Assembly: GCA_022661535.1 (NCBI GenBank)
Contig: JAKULF010000006.1
Coordinates: forward strand, 1,669,001-1,733,000
Direction of reading: 5' to 3'
DNA: 64,000 bases
Origin: Eutypa lata
Taxonomy: Eukaryota; Ascomycota; Sordariomycetes; Xylariales; Diatrypaceae
The notes under the pieces were generated by a model. The model saw only the letters and a list, made by a program, of their open reading frames with translations. It made no database searches and was not told where the DNA came from. Position 1 is the stretch's first letter, and each line of letters begins with the position of its first letter. Of the stretch, positions 35,236 through 44,879 are shown in pieces. A program made the translations under genes and the position numbers.

Positions 35236-36390
35236 ATGGCACCGGTAGATATCAACCTTCCCAGCCATCAAACAGCTGTGATAGCAGATGCGGCAGGGAA
35301 GCTCGTGGTATCAAATGATTACCCCTTACCTGACCTGGCTCCCGATATGCTCCTGGTCAAGACTATGGCAGTAGCATTGAATCCCGTCGATGTTAAGTTA
35401 ACGGGATATATGGCAACCGAGGGTGCAGTGGCTGGAGGTGACTGCGCGGGAGTTGTCGTGGCGATTGGATCTGAAGTCTCAAGAGATAGATTCACTATGG
35501 GGGATCGAGTGTGCGCTGCCATGCCGTCCATGGATCCGTTGGCTCCTCGAATCGGGGCTTTTGTCGAGTACGCAGGCGTCACTGCAGACTTCGCCCTCAA
35601 GATACCTGAACATATATCATTGGAGCAGGCTGCAACTCTCGGTCTCGGTTTGGCCACTATTGGCTACGCACTGTTTCGCTCTCTGGGTGTACCTGGCTCT
35701 CCAGATGTGCCGGCTCAGAAACCTGCCCACGTCCTCGTCTACGGGGGTAGTACAGCGTCGGGTACGATTGCAATCCAGCTACTTCGGAGGTATGCTTGCC
35801 CTTTTCCTTTCCCATCGTCTATAGGCCGTTATCTTCCTTAATCATTCGTTGATAGATCGGGTTTAATACCAATTACAACATGTTCGCCGAGGAACTTCTC
35901 TCTAGTCAAAAGCTACGGCGCCGAAACGGTATTTGATTACAACGATCCAAACAGTGCAGAAGAGATCCGCAAGTACACAAAGAACGCATTGGACTATGCC
36001 CTGGATTGTTTCTGTGGAGGCAATAGCATGCAATACTGTTACAAGGCAATCGGTCGTGCGGGAGGCAGATATACTACTCTAGAGCCGTACCCAGAGGGCC
36101 ATGCCACCCGCAAACGAGTAAAGCCGGAATATATATTAGGACCAGCTCTCCTGGGCAGGAGGATTGGTTGGAAGGAACCTTACACCATAGAGGCAAACCC
36201 AGAGCTGCGCATCTTTGGCAGGAACTGGTTCCAGTGTGTACAGCGCTTGCTAGACAGCGGAGAGATTAGACCACACCCAGTGAAGTTGCATGACAGAGTG
36301 GGATTCGATGGTATCCTTGAGGGTATTGAGTTACTGAGGAAGAAATCAGTATCGGGTGAGAAGCTTGTGTATCGTGTGGGACCTTCATAA
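35236..36390 (+). CDS. Trans-acting enoyl reductase (zinc-type alcohol dehydrogenase-like), intact
   Basis: Two exons, 35236-35789 and 35856-36390, give 362 residues, the usual length for the stand-alone ERs of fungal PKS-NRPS clusters. Seen are the GroES-like N-terminal part (ALNPVDVKLTGYMATEGAV, GGDCAGVVVAIG, GDRVCAA), the Rossmann nucleotide-binding loop (VLVYGGSTASGTIAIQLLRR), SYGAETVFDY, and the C-terminal ending LLRKKSVSGEKLVYRVG. In this family the catalytic zinc ligands are absent and the protein works in trans, reducing enoyl intermediates on a PKS whose own ER is inactive. That matches the degenerate ER region in the adjacent PKS-NRPS. It has no lesion. With its partner broken it has no obvious local substrate. 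Confidence 0.92.
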
Positions 36391-36553
36391 TTTATTACCC
36401 GCCACCATATTGAGTTGCTGTCTTCCAATTCTAGGAGTGACACGTCGAACTTCTAGTTGTCTTCACCTACATCATCAAATGTTGTGAAATTATTCAGTAT
36501 TACCACAGTTGTGTATTAACTAAACAGCTTGGTAGTGACCGCTTAATATCTAT

Positions 36554-37804
36554 TCATGAAACGTAGTTTGTTGTCAACAGCAATGATCTATCAGGGAATT
36601 TCATGATCTCAGAAAACACAGGGCCACTGAAGGATCCTTCGCCGGTCTCACCACCTTCCGCAGTCCCTGAATACGCCGTGCCACCTGCACCTTGGCCCAA
36701 GAAGTATTCAAAACCGACATTCTTGTGCGTGACAATGAAATGCCACTGTTTGTCTCGGCTAGGCGAGCCCAAGAGTATATCAAATCCCGTAGCCTTATCC
36801 TGAAGGCGCGAGGTTGAGACCCCGAAATCTCCGTAAATCTTCCGTATGATGGCATGGTCGTGTTCCGATGAGTCCTCCAGCAGCTTCGTTGTCAAAATTG
36901 TCTGCCCATGTTTGGCCAAGACTACCGCGGGGATTTGAAGCCCACGCTGCATACCGGAGGAGAACTGGACGAATGATAGAGCGTATGGACCTACGCGGAG
37001 ACGCACAGCCGTCATGCCTTCAAGACATGTGTACCAATTGAAAGCCCCCCAGAGCCTCTCATGTCCTCCAATACCAGACCATCCAACCAAGTCGCCCTTA
37101 ATTACACCTTCCATGTAGGCATCAGCCACGGGAACTGGCTCGGCCCAGTAGAAATGTGGCACTGTCGATAGCTCGCCGGTCGCCGACGGCCATTGTACAT
37201 TGTTAGCATACCTGGGTTTCGTGATGGACGTCATCACTACTGTCCCTTTGGCCTCAGGGTTATCCATGATGATCCTTGTCCGAGACATGTCGGCTGAAGT
37301 CTCGAAGGTGTAAGACCATCCATCGCCGCTCCATACCCCGCGCGTGCCGCGACCTGGACATGAGACAATTGTGGACTGCTCTGCGTAATCCACCACGGCG
37401 TAGCGAGACCCGTTGGCGAACCCAAACTCAACGTAGGCGCGGAGGTTCCCGGTGCCCAAGAACGAATAGTTCGGGTCTCGGTAGAAACCGAAACAGAAAG
37501 CCTCGGTGCCATCCTCTGAGATTCCATCGAACTCCCATTGCTCCCCGGCTGTTGAGTTCATAGGCTCGATTCGCGGCCATTCGAAATCATCCAAAGGATC
37601 GGTCGAAAAGTGCACAGGATGACGCTTTCTGGCCATCTCGTACCTGGTAACATGACTGGTCCTGCAATCATTATCGACATTAATAAAATCGGCGGTCTTC
37701 CATGCCGGACCCCAGCCCAGTGGTAACGTGGCAATAGAGGTGATGGCCTGGGGAAACAACAACCAGGTAATGCACGACAAACTCTTCATTGGTAATATAG
37801 GCAT
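36554..37804 (-). CDS. Lipocalin-like Diels-Alderase of the PKS-NRPS cluster type, intact
   Basis: A single open frame of 416 residues from ATG 37804, or 411 from ATG 37789. A hydrophobic signal-like N-terminus (MKSLSCITWLLFPQA) precedes a beta-rich body. Family-typical elements are TAGEQWEFDGISEDG, FGFYRDPNYSFLGTGNLRA, SADMSRTRI, YWAEPVPVADAY, WSGIGGHERLWGAFNWYTCL and FEYFLGQGAGG. I recognise this from the two-barrel Diels-Alderases that close isoindolone or decalin rings in cytochalasan and related pathways; the exact reaction is inferred from context. It converges on the enoyl reductase (163 bases between stops) and diverges from P450-2, with a palindrome in the shared promoter. No stop or frame lesion was found, although the backbone enzyme that would feed it is broken. 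Confidence 0.85.
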   Translation of the reverse strand: MPILPMKSLSCITWLLFPQAITSIATLPLGWGPAWKTADFINVDNDCRTSHVTRYEMARKRHPVHFSTDPLDDFEWPRIEPMNSTAGEQWEFDGISEDGTEAFCFGFYRDPNYSFLGTGNLRAYVEFGFANGSRYAVVDYAEQSTIVSCPGRGTRGVWSGDGWSYTFETSADMSRTRIIMDNPEAKGTVVMTSITKPRYANNVQWPSATGELSTVPHFYWAEPVPVADAYMEGVIKGDLVGWSGIGGHERLWGAFNWYTCLEGMTAVRLRVGPYALSFVQFSSGMQRGLQIPAVVLAKHGQTILTTKLLEDSSEHDHAIIRKIYGDFGVSTSRLQDKATGFDILLGSPSRDKQWHFIVTHKNVGFEYFLGQGAGGTAYSGTAEGGETGEGSFSGPVFSEIMKFPDRSLLLTTNYVS

Positions 37805-38234
37805 ACTAGGAGATTGGAACAAGAAAGAGCAAAGACCACCCCTTGATGTAAGGAACACCGGCTCGGTTGTAACGGGCTTGTTGTAGGTGGGCCCCCTAAA
37901 GCGTCGCCGTTTGGTGGACTGGTGGATCGGAACTCCGATCCGGCAGCGGCAGGCTTGGTTGCAACACCCGACGGGGGCTGATCTTAGCCTCTCAAATGCA
38001 CACAATTGCATGACAGGTCTTCTATTTTGTAATTCCTGCATTTACATAATTCTGATCGCTGTTGCACTTAAATCATCACCTATTCTACAGATCCGCTCCA
38101 ATTCGTTAGTGTGTGCATGTTTTCCTGACGTTCGTGCAGCTACCTAGTATCTTGAGACAGTTCAGTTGCTCTTAGTTACTCCTTTCGGGGCGGTACGGTA
38201 TATGACAACGTGTACCCCACCCCACCCGGCCACT
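37805..38234. promoter_or_regulatory. Divergent promoter, Diels-Alderase / P450-2
   Basis: A 430-base space between two divergently transcribed cluster genes, containing the palindrome at 37924-37941. No coding content was recognised. Confidence 0.6.
37924..37941. promoter_or_regulatory. Palindrome with CGG-N4-CCG core in a divergent promoter
   Basis: Perfect 8-base inverted arms, GGATCGGA and TCCGATCC, flank a two-base AC spacer. The core CGGAACTCCG has the inverted CGG/CCG triplets that Zn2Cys6 dimers bind. It lies 120 bases upstream of the Diels-Alderase ATG and about 290 upstream of the P450-2 start. Binding is inferred; no cluster regulator was found within the island. Confidence 0.45.
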
Positions 38235-40013
38235 ATGCGCGATTCGTTACCATTCCTTGCAGAGTAGTATTCGGCGTTCACAGACGTATTTGGTGCTTTG
38301 CGACTTACCAAGTCCCAGCTCTTACTCCTGTCCCTACGAAAATTGTGCCATGATATAAGGTTTCAATGGTCGGATGCTAAAGAGATCTGGCAATGTAGCA
38401 ATCCGAGGATTGTATACACTATCGCGGCACTAGCATTGCTCCTAACTGTCTACCTATTCGATTGGGCATTTCTCTCCTATACCAGTCTGACTCGACAAGG
38501 AGTGCCGCGACTCCGACGTCTTAAGGGTATCCACAGATGGGATTATGAAGCAATTCTGCAGCAAGGTGCACGGGAGTATCCTGATTCTCCCTATACCATT
38601 AGCTACTCCGGGTATGAGTACGCGGTATACCCGTCTAAGTGCTTTAATGAGGTGCAACGCCTACCCGAGTCTACCGCTTCAGGGGTCGAGTGGTTCACAC
38701 ATGTCATTACCCAAGGCTGGCGCTTGCTCGGCACGCATTCTGGTGTTCAACATAAGACGTTTGCTATCGACCTCGCTCGTGCGGTACCCGTGCAGGTTCA
38801 TCAACGCCAGAAACAGTCACGCAGTGCTTTCGACGCCGTTTTCGGGCCTTGTACGGAATGGACCAGCATCCGATTATTCTGGAACATCCAGAAGATTGTG
38901 GCAGTCACGAATGCCACCAGTCTAACGGGTGCTGACTTGGGGACCAATCCGCGCTGGCTTACCGCTGTGCAGATTTTCCCGGTCTCTATCATGCTTGGGG
39001 TATATGGCTCACATACAGTTCCACGTATAATAAGACCTCTAGTCTCGCCTGTGGCTCTATTGCCAGCACGCATGTTCGCAAAGTATATGGAGGTATTACT
39101 CCGTCCGATGGCACGACACGATTTGGAAGAATATGAAAATGCTTCAAGGACAGGGGAGAAGGAGAAGCTGGTAAGCGCCACATCAAACAAGAAGTTCCCG
39201 ATAGTCGCGTGGCTGCTTTCGCGAATGCGTCCAGAACAACGTACGCTGGATCGAATCATACACTATCTGATTGTTGTCGCCTTCATGTCGACCGGAACAT
39301 CGGCGGGAGCCCTCTACTATACCATAGGAGAGCTTGCAAGTCGCCCGGAGTTGGTGAGCGAACTCAGGGAGGAAATTGCGAGTTTCACGGTGGTGAGTAT
39401 GCCCCTAGGCTTCTAATATGGCTTTAATGACGCTGAATCTTATATGCTTAGGATGGAAATCTTCCGCTGTCTCACTTGGACGAGCTCAAGAAACTGGACA
39501 GCGTGATGTGCGAATCAGCTCGGCTGTATCCAATCAGTCATTGTAGGTACCCTTATGGCATATTAAAGTTTTGATGTTTAACTCTTTTCAGTGGTGCTCA
39601 ATCGACGTCTGAGAAAACCGGTCAAGCTCACAGTTGGGCCTGAAATGCCAGCCGGATCACTGATATGCGTCGATGCTTTCCACCTCACCCAGTCCGAGGA
39701 CATGTGGGATAACCCTACTGTTTTTGAACCAATGCGATTTCTCAAGCTCCGCGAACAGCCAGGAAACCAAGGTCGCTATCTATTCACCTCCACGGGTCCG
39801 GAGTTTCCATCATGGGGCGACGGCCCACAAGCTTGTCCCGGCAGAGTATTCGCGGCCAATACCTTGAAGATCATACTGGCGGAGCTTATCATGCGTTACG
39901 ACCTTAGGCTTGGTACGGGAGGTGCAATGCCAAAGCGATTGTCCATGCCGAATGGCTCGTTTGCCCCGGATTTAAGATTTGAAGTCATGGTGAAGAGGAG
40001 GGAAAATGCATAG
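38235..40013 (+). pseudogene. Cytochrome P450 (cluster P450-2), 5' end probably interrupted
   Basis: Body exons reach 39392, then 39452-39542 and 39592-40013, all in phase. A membrane anchor (IVYTIAALALLLTVYLFDWA), the ExxR motif (MCESARLYP) and the heme loop WGDGPQACPGRVFAAN are intact. The body frame has no ATG before the anchor. The only upstream in-frame ATG (38235) is followed ten codons later by TAG at 38265-38267, so either a RIP-type nonsense codon has cut the start or a first exon was missed. The next in-frame Met lies well inside the catalytic domain. Sequence type and position suggest an ER-bound oxygenase acting late on the cluster product. It is called a pseudogene with caution, since only the first few residues are affected. 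Confidence 0.6.
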
Positions 40014-40406
40014 GGATGTCTCTATAAGTGACCTCCGTAGAAAGCAATCAAGCTCACCGTTCAACTAAACTATAACCAACGTTGAAACAGCTCTGCTCAT
40101 AGCACATGGGCAGTACCGGCAACAAATTCTCTCAAACTTCGGCCGAAGATATGCTATTGGTTACCCCAACAGCATATGGACTGAAAGAAGTGAATTCAAT
40201 CCATCCATCTGATTCGTCCACCGATGTAACCGACTTTGCGCCACAATTGCTGATGTCCCTTGTGCTAACTTCTCGGAGTTTCCTGCAAGCGGCGTGAATT
40301 ACACGTCCAACATCGTAGCACTTACTTATTTCAATCGTGTTCCAACCGTTCGTGGTTGGACTTTGTGTTCTAGCCTAAGCATTTGCCATATTATAGGGGT
40401 AGCCAC
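40014..40406. other. 3' flank of P450-2
   Basis: Non-coding sequence between the P450-2 stop and the inverted-repeat element. Nothing else was recognised. Confidence 0.4.
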
Positions 40407-40806
40407 AGGGTTGACTATGTCAAAACGTCTTTTTGACCTTTTTTTTAATGGGCGCACCCTACACTAATTTTAGTATATGTAATTAAGGTAATCGTTAATA
40501 TGCATTAAACTAGACCTTTGATTATTTATTTATATACACTTAAATTGCCATTTATACATTAGCCACCTATACATTAGCCATTTATACTAGCCACCTAAGC
40601 TGCTATTACCTAGCTTTTAAAGGCTTAGTTGTTGATTTAGCTTTGACCACCTAGCTTTGACCTAGTTTTGACCTAGCTTTGAAGGCTTTCGATGACCTAT
40701 CTAGCCTTTGAAGCTGTTGATAACCTAGGTGGTGGTGCATTGATCACTTAAGGATTGCTAAAGTGGTGGCAGGTTAGGTGGGAGCACCTTTGAGCTTTGA
40801 TTATTT

Positions 40807-40906
40807 AGGTTTGTAGGTTTGTAGGTTTGTAGGTTTGTAAGTTTGTAGGTTTGTATAAGTTTGTATAAGTTTGTATAAGTTTGTATAAGTTTATATAAGT
40901 TTGTAA
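40807..40906. repeat. Minisatellite in the inverted-repeat element
   Basis: About six copies of GGTTTGTA pass directly into about five copies of TATAAGTTTG. The two units are clearly related, and the array lies inside the inverted-repeat element. Confidence 0.9.
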
Positions 40907-41171
40907 TTATAATAAAGTTGTTGATAACTTAAGTGGTAATTCTTTTGAAGACCTAGCTGTTGATAACTTAAGTAATGAAGCTTTTGGCCTAAGTGGTGGT
41001 GCATGAACCACTTAAGGATTTCTAAGGTGGTGGCAGCTTTGATTACCTAGCTCGGCTATAGGTCGGCTAAAATCCTAGGTATAGGCGTAGAATTATCTAT
41101 ATATATGTGGATAAAACAGTATTATTTGTAGATAGAAATGTAGACTATGTAGTAATGTTGACGTGACTAGT

Positions 41172-41265
41172 GTAGCTCGTAGTGTAGTGGCTAAATCTAT
41201 AGCTGTAATATCTGTAATTGTAATACGTAATATCCGAAGCCCTTGGGTTCGAATCCTAGTTGTGA
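41172..41265 (+). other. tRNA-like sequence with A-box and B-box similarity
   Basis: GTAGCTCGTAGTGTAGTGG resembles a Pol III A box and D arm. About 55 bases on, GGTTCGAATCC (41246-41256) is a perfect B box with a pairable T arm. The acceptor stem does not close convincingly, so it is not called as a functional tRNA. A tRNA-derived SINE fragment inside the larger element is the likeliest reading. Confidence 0.45.
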
Positions 41266-41587
41266 CGTAAAATATAATTAGATAAATTGGGTGTACCGTA
41301 GTCTTTACTTATATATAAGCAACATATTTCCTTTTTTTATTTTATTTTTTATTTATTTATTTATTAATTACTAATAAATTATTTCGTAAATTTTATATAA
41401 AAGCTTAAGTAGTAGCAGCTAAGGTGTAATATAAGTAAGTGGCAATAGCTTAAATTAAGTAAGTATTTTAAATGCATACTTTTTTTATATAAATATTGCA
41501 TTTATGCTTAATTAAATAAAGATTTAGCTAAAATTACACCTGGGTGGACCTATAGTGTAAAAAAGTAGTTATGACATAGTCAACCCT

Positions 41588-42020
41588 ATGGCCGACCGTA
41601 ATATTAGTGGAACCTTGCGTGATTAAGTAATAATCAACAACCGGAAATATAGCGGACGAAATAGCTAGGCACTTAAGGCACAGCCTCACGAGCATCTTAC
41701 CCTATCGGATTAAGGCAGAGCTATCTGGATTTGCGAATCAAGATACGCCGCCAGCGCCATGACTGAGCGGAGTGGGTGGCTGCCCTTGTGGCTTATGCAT
41801 CAATACATTACATATCTATATAGTGGGGGCAAGAGTAATATGTAGTATGTACATGTATGTAGTCGCGACTGTAAGTTCTACGCCAACTCCCTCTAAAGCG
41901 CGTCTTAATTTCAACTTCATCCGACCAAGTGATATAATACGTAACTGCACGTGGTTAAAAAAATATTTGGCATCAATTTGTTCGGATGAGTCTTAGAGTT
42001 TTCACGCATCAGTTGAGAAA
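41588..42020. other. Upstream region of the gamma-tubulin complex gene
   Basis: Promoter and leader space between the inverted-repeat element and the next conserved gene. No gene was seen. Confidence 0.4.
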
Positions 42021-44879
42021 ATGGCGGATGAAGATCCTGCCGACGTCTTCGCCTTCCCAGACTACGAGAAACCATCCAAATGGTTGAAGCTGGAGCCCTC
42101 ACAAAACCATGAGAACTTATTCTTCGACCTCGATATAAAAAGCGCAGAACAACTAATTAACCCTGCGAATAAGAATATCAAATCTGAGGAGAATGGATTC
42201 TTCAAAATACCTCCTCTCTTCGAGTCTTTGGACTCAGATGGAGACCAGCAACTTAACGAGAGCCAAACTCCCATCTTGGAGCCTCTGCATGATGCTAAAT
42301 TACCAGACTTGGACCTTTTTGACGATGAGTGGTTGCAGGAAAGGCAGTACCCACTTTCCACTTCTGAGTTCAAGACCTGGGACGGCTTCCTAATGCCAGA
42401 AATACCAGAATCCGCACCTCTATTCATCACTGAAGCCGGTTCTGAAGTGTACGATGCTGCAATGTCCTTGGCTGATGATCCCCTCAGTCTGGGGAATACG
42501 GACCGTAAAGTGATCCAAACAAATCCCTTCGTGGCCGCATTGTTGGCCCTTGCTCTAGGCAGAGGGTCCGTCTTCTTCGTCTGGAATGAGAAAACATCAT
42601 CTTTTACTCCAGATCTCGATAAGATGGCGATATCAGGATACTCCTCGGAAGTGCTACAGGGGGTCATCAATAGTTGCCTTCAATGCGGGACAATATCCCG
42701 TTTCCTATCGAATTATGTTCGGATTGTATACAAGACACATCCCAGTCCCGTCAGGGTCTCTCTCGCCAAAGCCGTTGATACGCTCCTCTTGGTAGTCCAG
42801 ACAAAGCTCGGCGAGAGATCAAGACACATTCGCTCATTGCTTCAGCTACAATCCATTCTACAACCCGTGCAAGTGATACTAGCATATTTCAAGCCATTGG
42901 TCACTAAGGTGGTGCGCCTTAAATCTGATGAAGACGTGTTATCCACTATATTCAACGAAACACGAACGCTGGAACATGTTGATAAACTTCTCGCCAATAT
43001 CATGCGAGAAGTTCTGGCGCAAATCATAGAGCCCTGGACTGACTTTGTAGAGAAATGGATCGGGGTTAAGGACGAGGAAGGGATTCCATTGACTAAAGAA
43101 GAAGGATTAGGAAAAGGCTTTGTCAAAATTGAGCGAATATCTTATATGGACGATTTCGGCTTCGAGGTCGAGGAGCTAGATTATGTTCTAAATCACGATC
43201 GTATGCCAAATTTTATTCCGACTGAGGTGGCTTCCGTCATGTTCGAGGCAGGCAAAACTCTACGATTACTGCGCACACATCATCCGGAGCACCCGTTGTG
43301 TCGGACAAACTTGATATTGTCGAGTAAACCACCAGCGCTCCATTGGCAATTTGAGTGGAAGACCATCAAGCAGTTTCAAGAAGACGTTGCAGCTTATGAG
43401 AAGTCCGTAAGGCAAAAAATCCAGCAGCTGGGCTCTACAACCAGTGGCAAATCCGAGGTAATACGTCAAAACCCTCTTCACGATGGCTATGAAATCCAGC
43501 TTTTTGGACACGATGAGGCTAGGCTTGAAGCCACACTATTGGCTTCGATAAAAGCGTTAGACCAACCTCCTGAGCCCTTTAGTAAAGAAGACAGTCTATC
43601 CCGATTGTTACACGGTCAACTATTAGGAGACGCCTTTGTTCCTGAGCGAGTAGTAGACGAGTTTACGCCGCATTGGTCTTTAATACCGATCCACTCATTT
43701 AGCCCCCTGGTGGCGGCTCAGGCACGACTGATCAACCGGGAGTACATGAAACTCGTTTTCGGTACCCATAGATTTCGTGAGCATCTTGCGATGCAAAAGC
43801 AGTTTCAGCTACTTGGGAATGGCATGTTCTGTAGCCGGCTATCTCATGCTCTTTTCAATCCTGAATTAGAAACCGCTGAGCGGCAGGCCGGGGTTGCCTT
43901 TCAAGGTGGTACAATGGGGCTGCGACTTAGTGGGCGAGAAACTTGGCCTCCGGCAAGCTCGGAACTGCGCCTGGCCTTAATGGGTGTTCTTGCTGAGAGC
44001 TATCTTTCACCCTCAGAGGCAATTGAGCCGGACACAGAGAAGCAGGGTTTACCAGGCGATATCAGCTTCGCCGTACGAGACCTTTCCCCTGAGGAGATCG
44101 ACAAGTGCATGGATCCTAGCTCACTTGAAGCATTGGACTTTCTTCGTCTTTCTTATAAGCCCCCAGCCCCTCTGTCACCTGTAATAACCCCAATAATTCT
44201 CATCAAATATGACAAGATATTCAAACTACTCCTTCGAATACTCCGGATGCTCTATGTCGTTGGACAGATATCCCGGGACATCGTGGCACGAACCTCTAAG
44301 TGGGACAGTGTCGACAATGTCTCATTGCGCTTCAATTTTGAGGCACAGCACTTCGTCACAAGTATCAGCACTTATTTCCTCGATACTGGGATCGAGATGC
44401 CTTGGCTTCGGTTTGAATCTTGGCTTGATGGCGTCGAGGCAGATCTTGCTAGAGATACGTTAGAAGCTCGAATAGTGAGTCCGAGTGAGCTTCGTGAGGA
44501 ACATGAGCGGATGCTAGACTACACAATGCACACCTTGTTGTTGAGGAAACGGCAGCAAGCGGTGATGAAATTGCTAGAGGATATCTTCACCTCCATTCTT
44601 CGGTTTTCCAAGCAGACGCGCCTATCATCGCTAGGTAGAGATGTCGGCGCGAATGAGCCATCTGCTCGGGAGCTTTACGACGTTTTCAAGAAGAAAGTGG
44701 GTGTATTCCTTACGGTATGCCGTGGCCTCAGCGAGAAGGGAGGGCATGTGGCTCAGACGACGAAGAGTGATTCAACGAGCAATGAGAAACACAACAGGGC
44801 TACAAGGGAGGATAATACCATTGATAGACTCCTGATGAAGCTGGAGATGTCAGGCTACTATTCTCAGACTAGGATTTGA
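42021..44879 (+). CDS. Gamma-tubulin complex component, GCP5/GCP6 type
   Basis: One uninterrupted frame of 952 residues. The N-terminal extension is acidic and unordered (MADEDPADVFAFPDYEKPSK). The Spc97/Spc98 GRIP1-like part starts near residue 165 (TNPFVAALLALALGRGSVFF) and includes YVRIVYKTHPSPVRVSLAKA and FVKIERISYMDDFGFEVEEL. A C-terminal GRIP2-like helical domain follows (FKLLLRILRMLYVVGQISRD, HFVTSISTYFLDTGIEMPWL, ERMLDYTMHTLLLRKRQQAV). Such proteins sit in the gamma-tubulin ring complex at spindle pole bodies and septal microtubule-organising centres and help nucleate microtubules. Length and the divergent N-terminus favour the GCP6/Alp16 class, but GCP5 cannot be excluded by eye. It is the right conserved flank of the accessory island. 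Confidence 0.85.
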   Translation: MADEDPADVFAFPDYEKPSKWLKLEPSQNHENLFFDLDIKSAEQLINPANKNIKSEENGFFKIPPLFESLDSDGDQQLNESQTPILEPLHDAKLPDLDLFDDEWLQERQYPLSTSEFKTWDGFLMPEIPESAPLFITEAGSEVYDAAMSLADDPLSLGNTDRKVIQTNPFVAALLALALGRGSVFFVWNEKTSSFTPDLDKMAISGYSSEVLQGVINSCLQCGTISRFLSNYVRIVYKTHPSPVRVSLAKAVDTLLLVVQTKLGERSRHIRSLLQLQSILQPVQVILAYFKPLVTKVVRLKSDEDVLSTIFNETRTLEHVDKLLANIMREVLAQIIEPWTDFVEKWIGVKDEEGIPLTKEEGLGKGFVKIERISYMDDFGFEVEELDYVLNHDRMPNFIPTEVASVMFEAGKTLRLLRTHHPEHPLCRTNLILSSKPPALHWQFEWKTIKQFQEDVAAYEKSVRQKIQQLGSTTSGKSEVIRQNPLHDGYEIQLFGHDEARLEATLLASIKALDQPPEPFSKEDSLSRLLHGQLLGDAFVPERVVDEFTPHWSLIPIHSFSPLVAAQARLINREYMKLVFGTHRFREHLAMQKQFQLLGNGMFCSRLSHALFNPELETAERQAGVAFQGGTMGLRLSGRETWPPASSELRLALMGVLAESYLSPSEAIEPDTEKQGLPGDISFAVRDLSPEEIDKCMDPSSLEALDFLRLSYKPPAPLSPVITPIILIKYDKIFKLLLRILRMLYVVGQISRDIVARTSKWDSVDNVSLRFNFEAQHFVTSISTYFLDTGIEMPWLRFESWLDGVEADLARDTLEARIVSPSELREEHERMLDYTMHTLLLRKRQQAVMKLLEDIFTSILRFSKQTRLSSLGRDVGANEPSARELYDVFKKKVGVFLTVCRGLSEKGGHVAQTTKSDSTSNEKHNRATREDNTIDRLLMKLEMSGYYSQTRI

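Larger units (their letters stand above)
40407..41587. mobile_element. 1.2-kb non-autonomous element with terminal inverted repeats
   Basis: AGGGTTGACTATGTCA at 40407-40422 recurs in perfect inverted orientation at 41572-41587. Weaker similarity extends inward and about 20 bases outward (GCCA next to the repeat, then GGT and ATATTA), so the true ends may lie near 40388 and 41606. The inside is AT-rich and has no open frame of note. It contains a tandem repeat (40807-40906), two diverged direct copies of about 43 bases (near 40729-40772 and 40993-41035), repeats of TTGATAACTTAAGTGG, a tRNA-like stretch (41172-41265) and a pure A/T run near 41335-41400. No transposase is seen, so it is MITE-like or a deleted DNA transposon. 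A target-site duplication was not clear. Confidence 0.7.
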
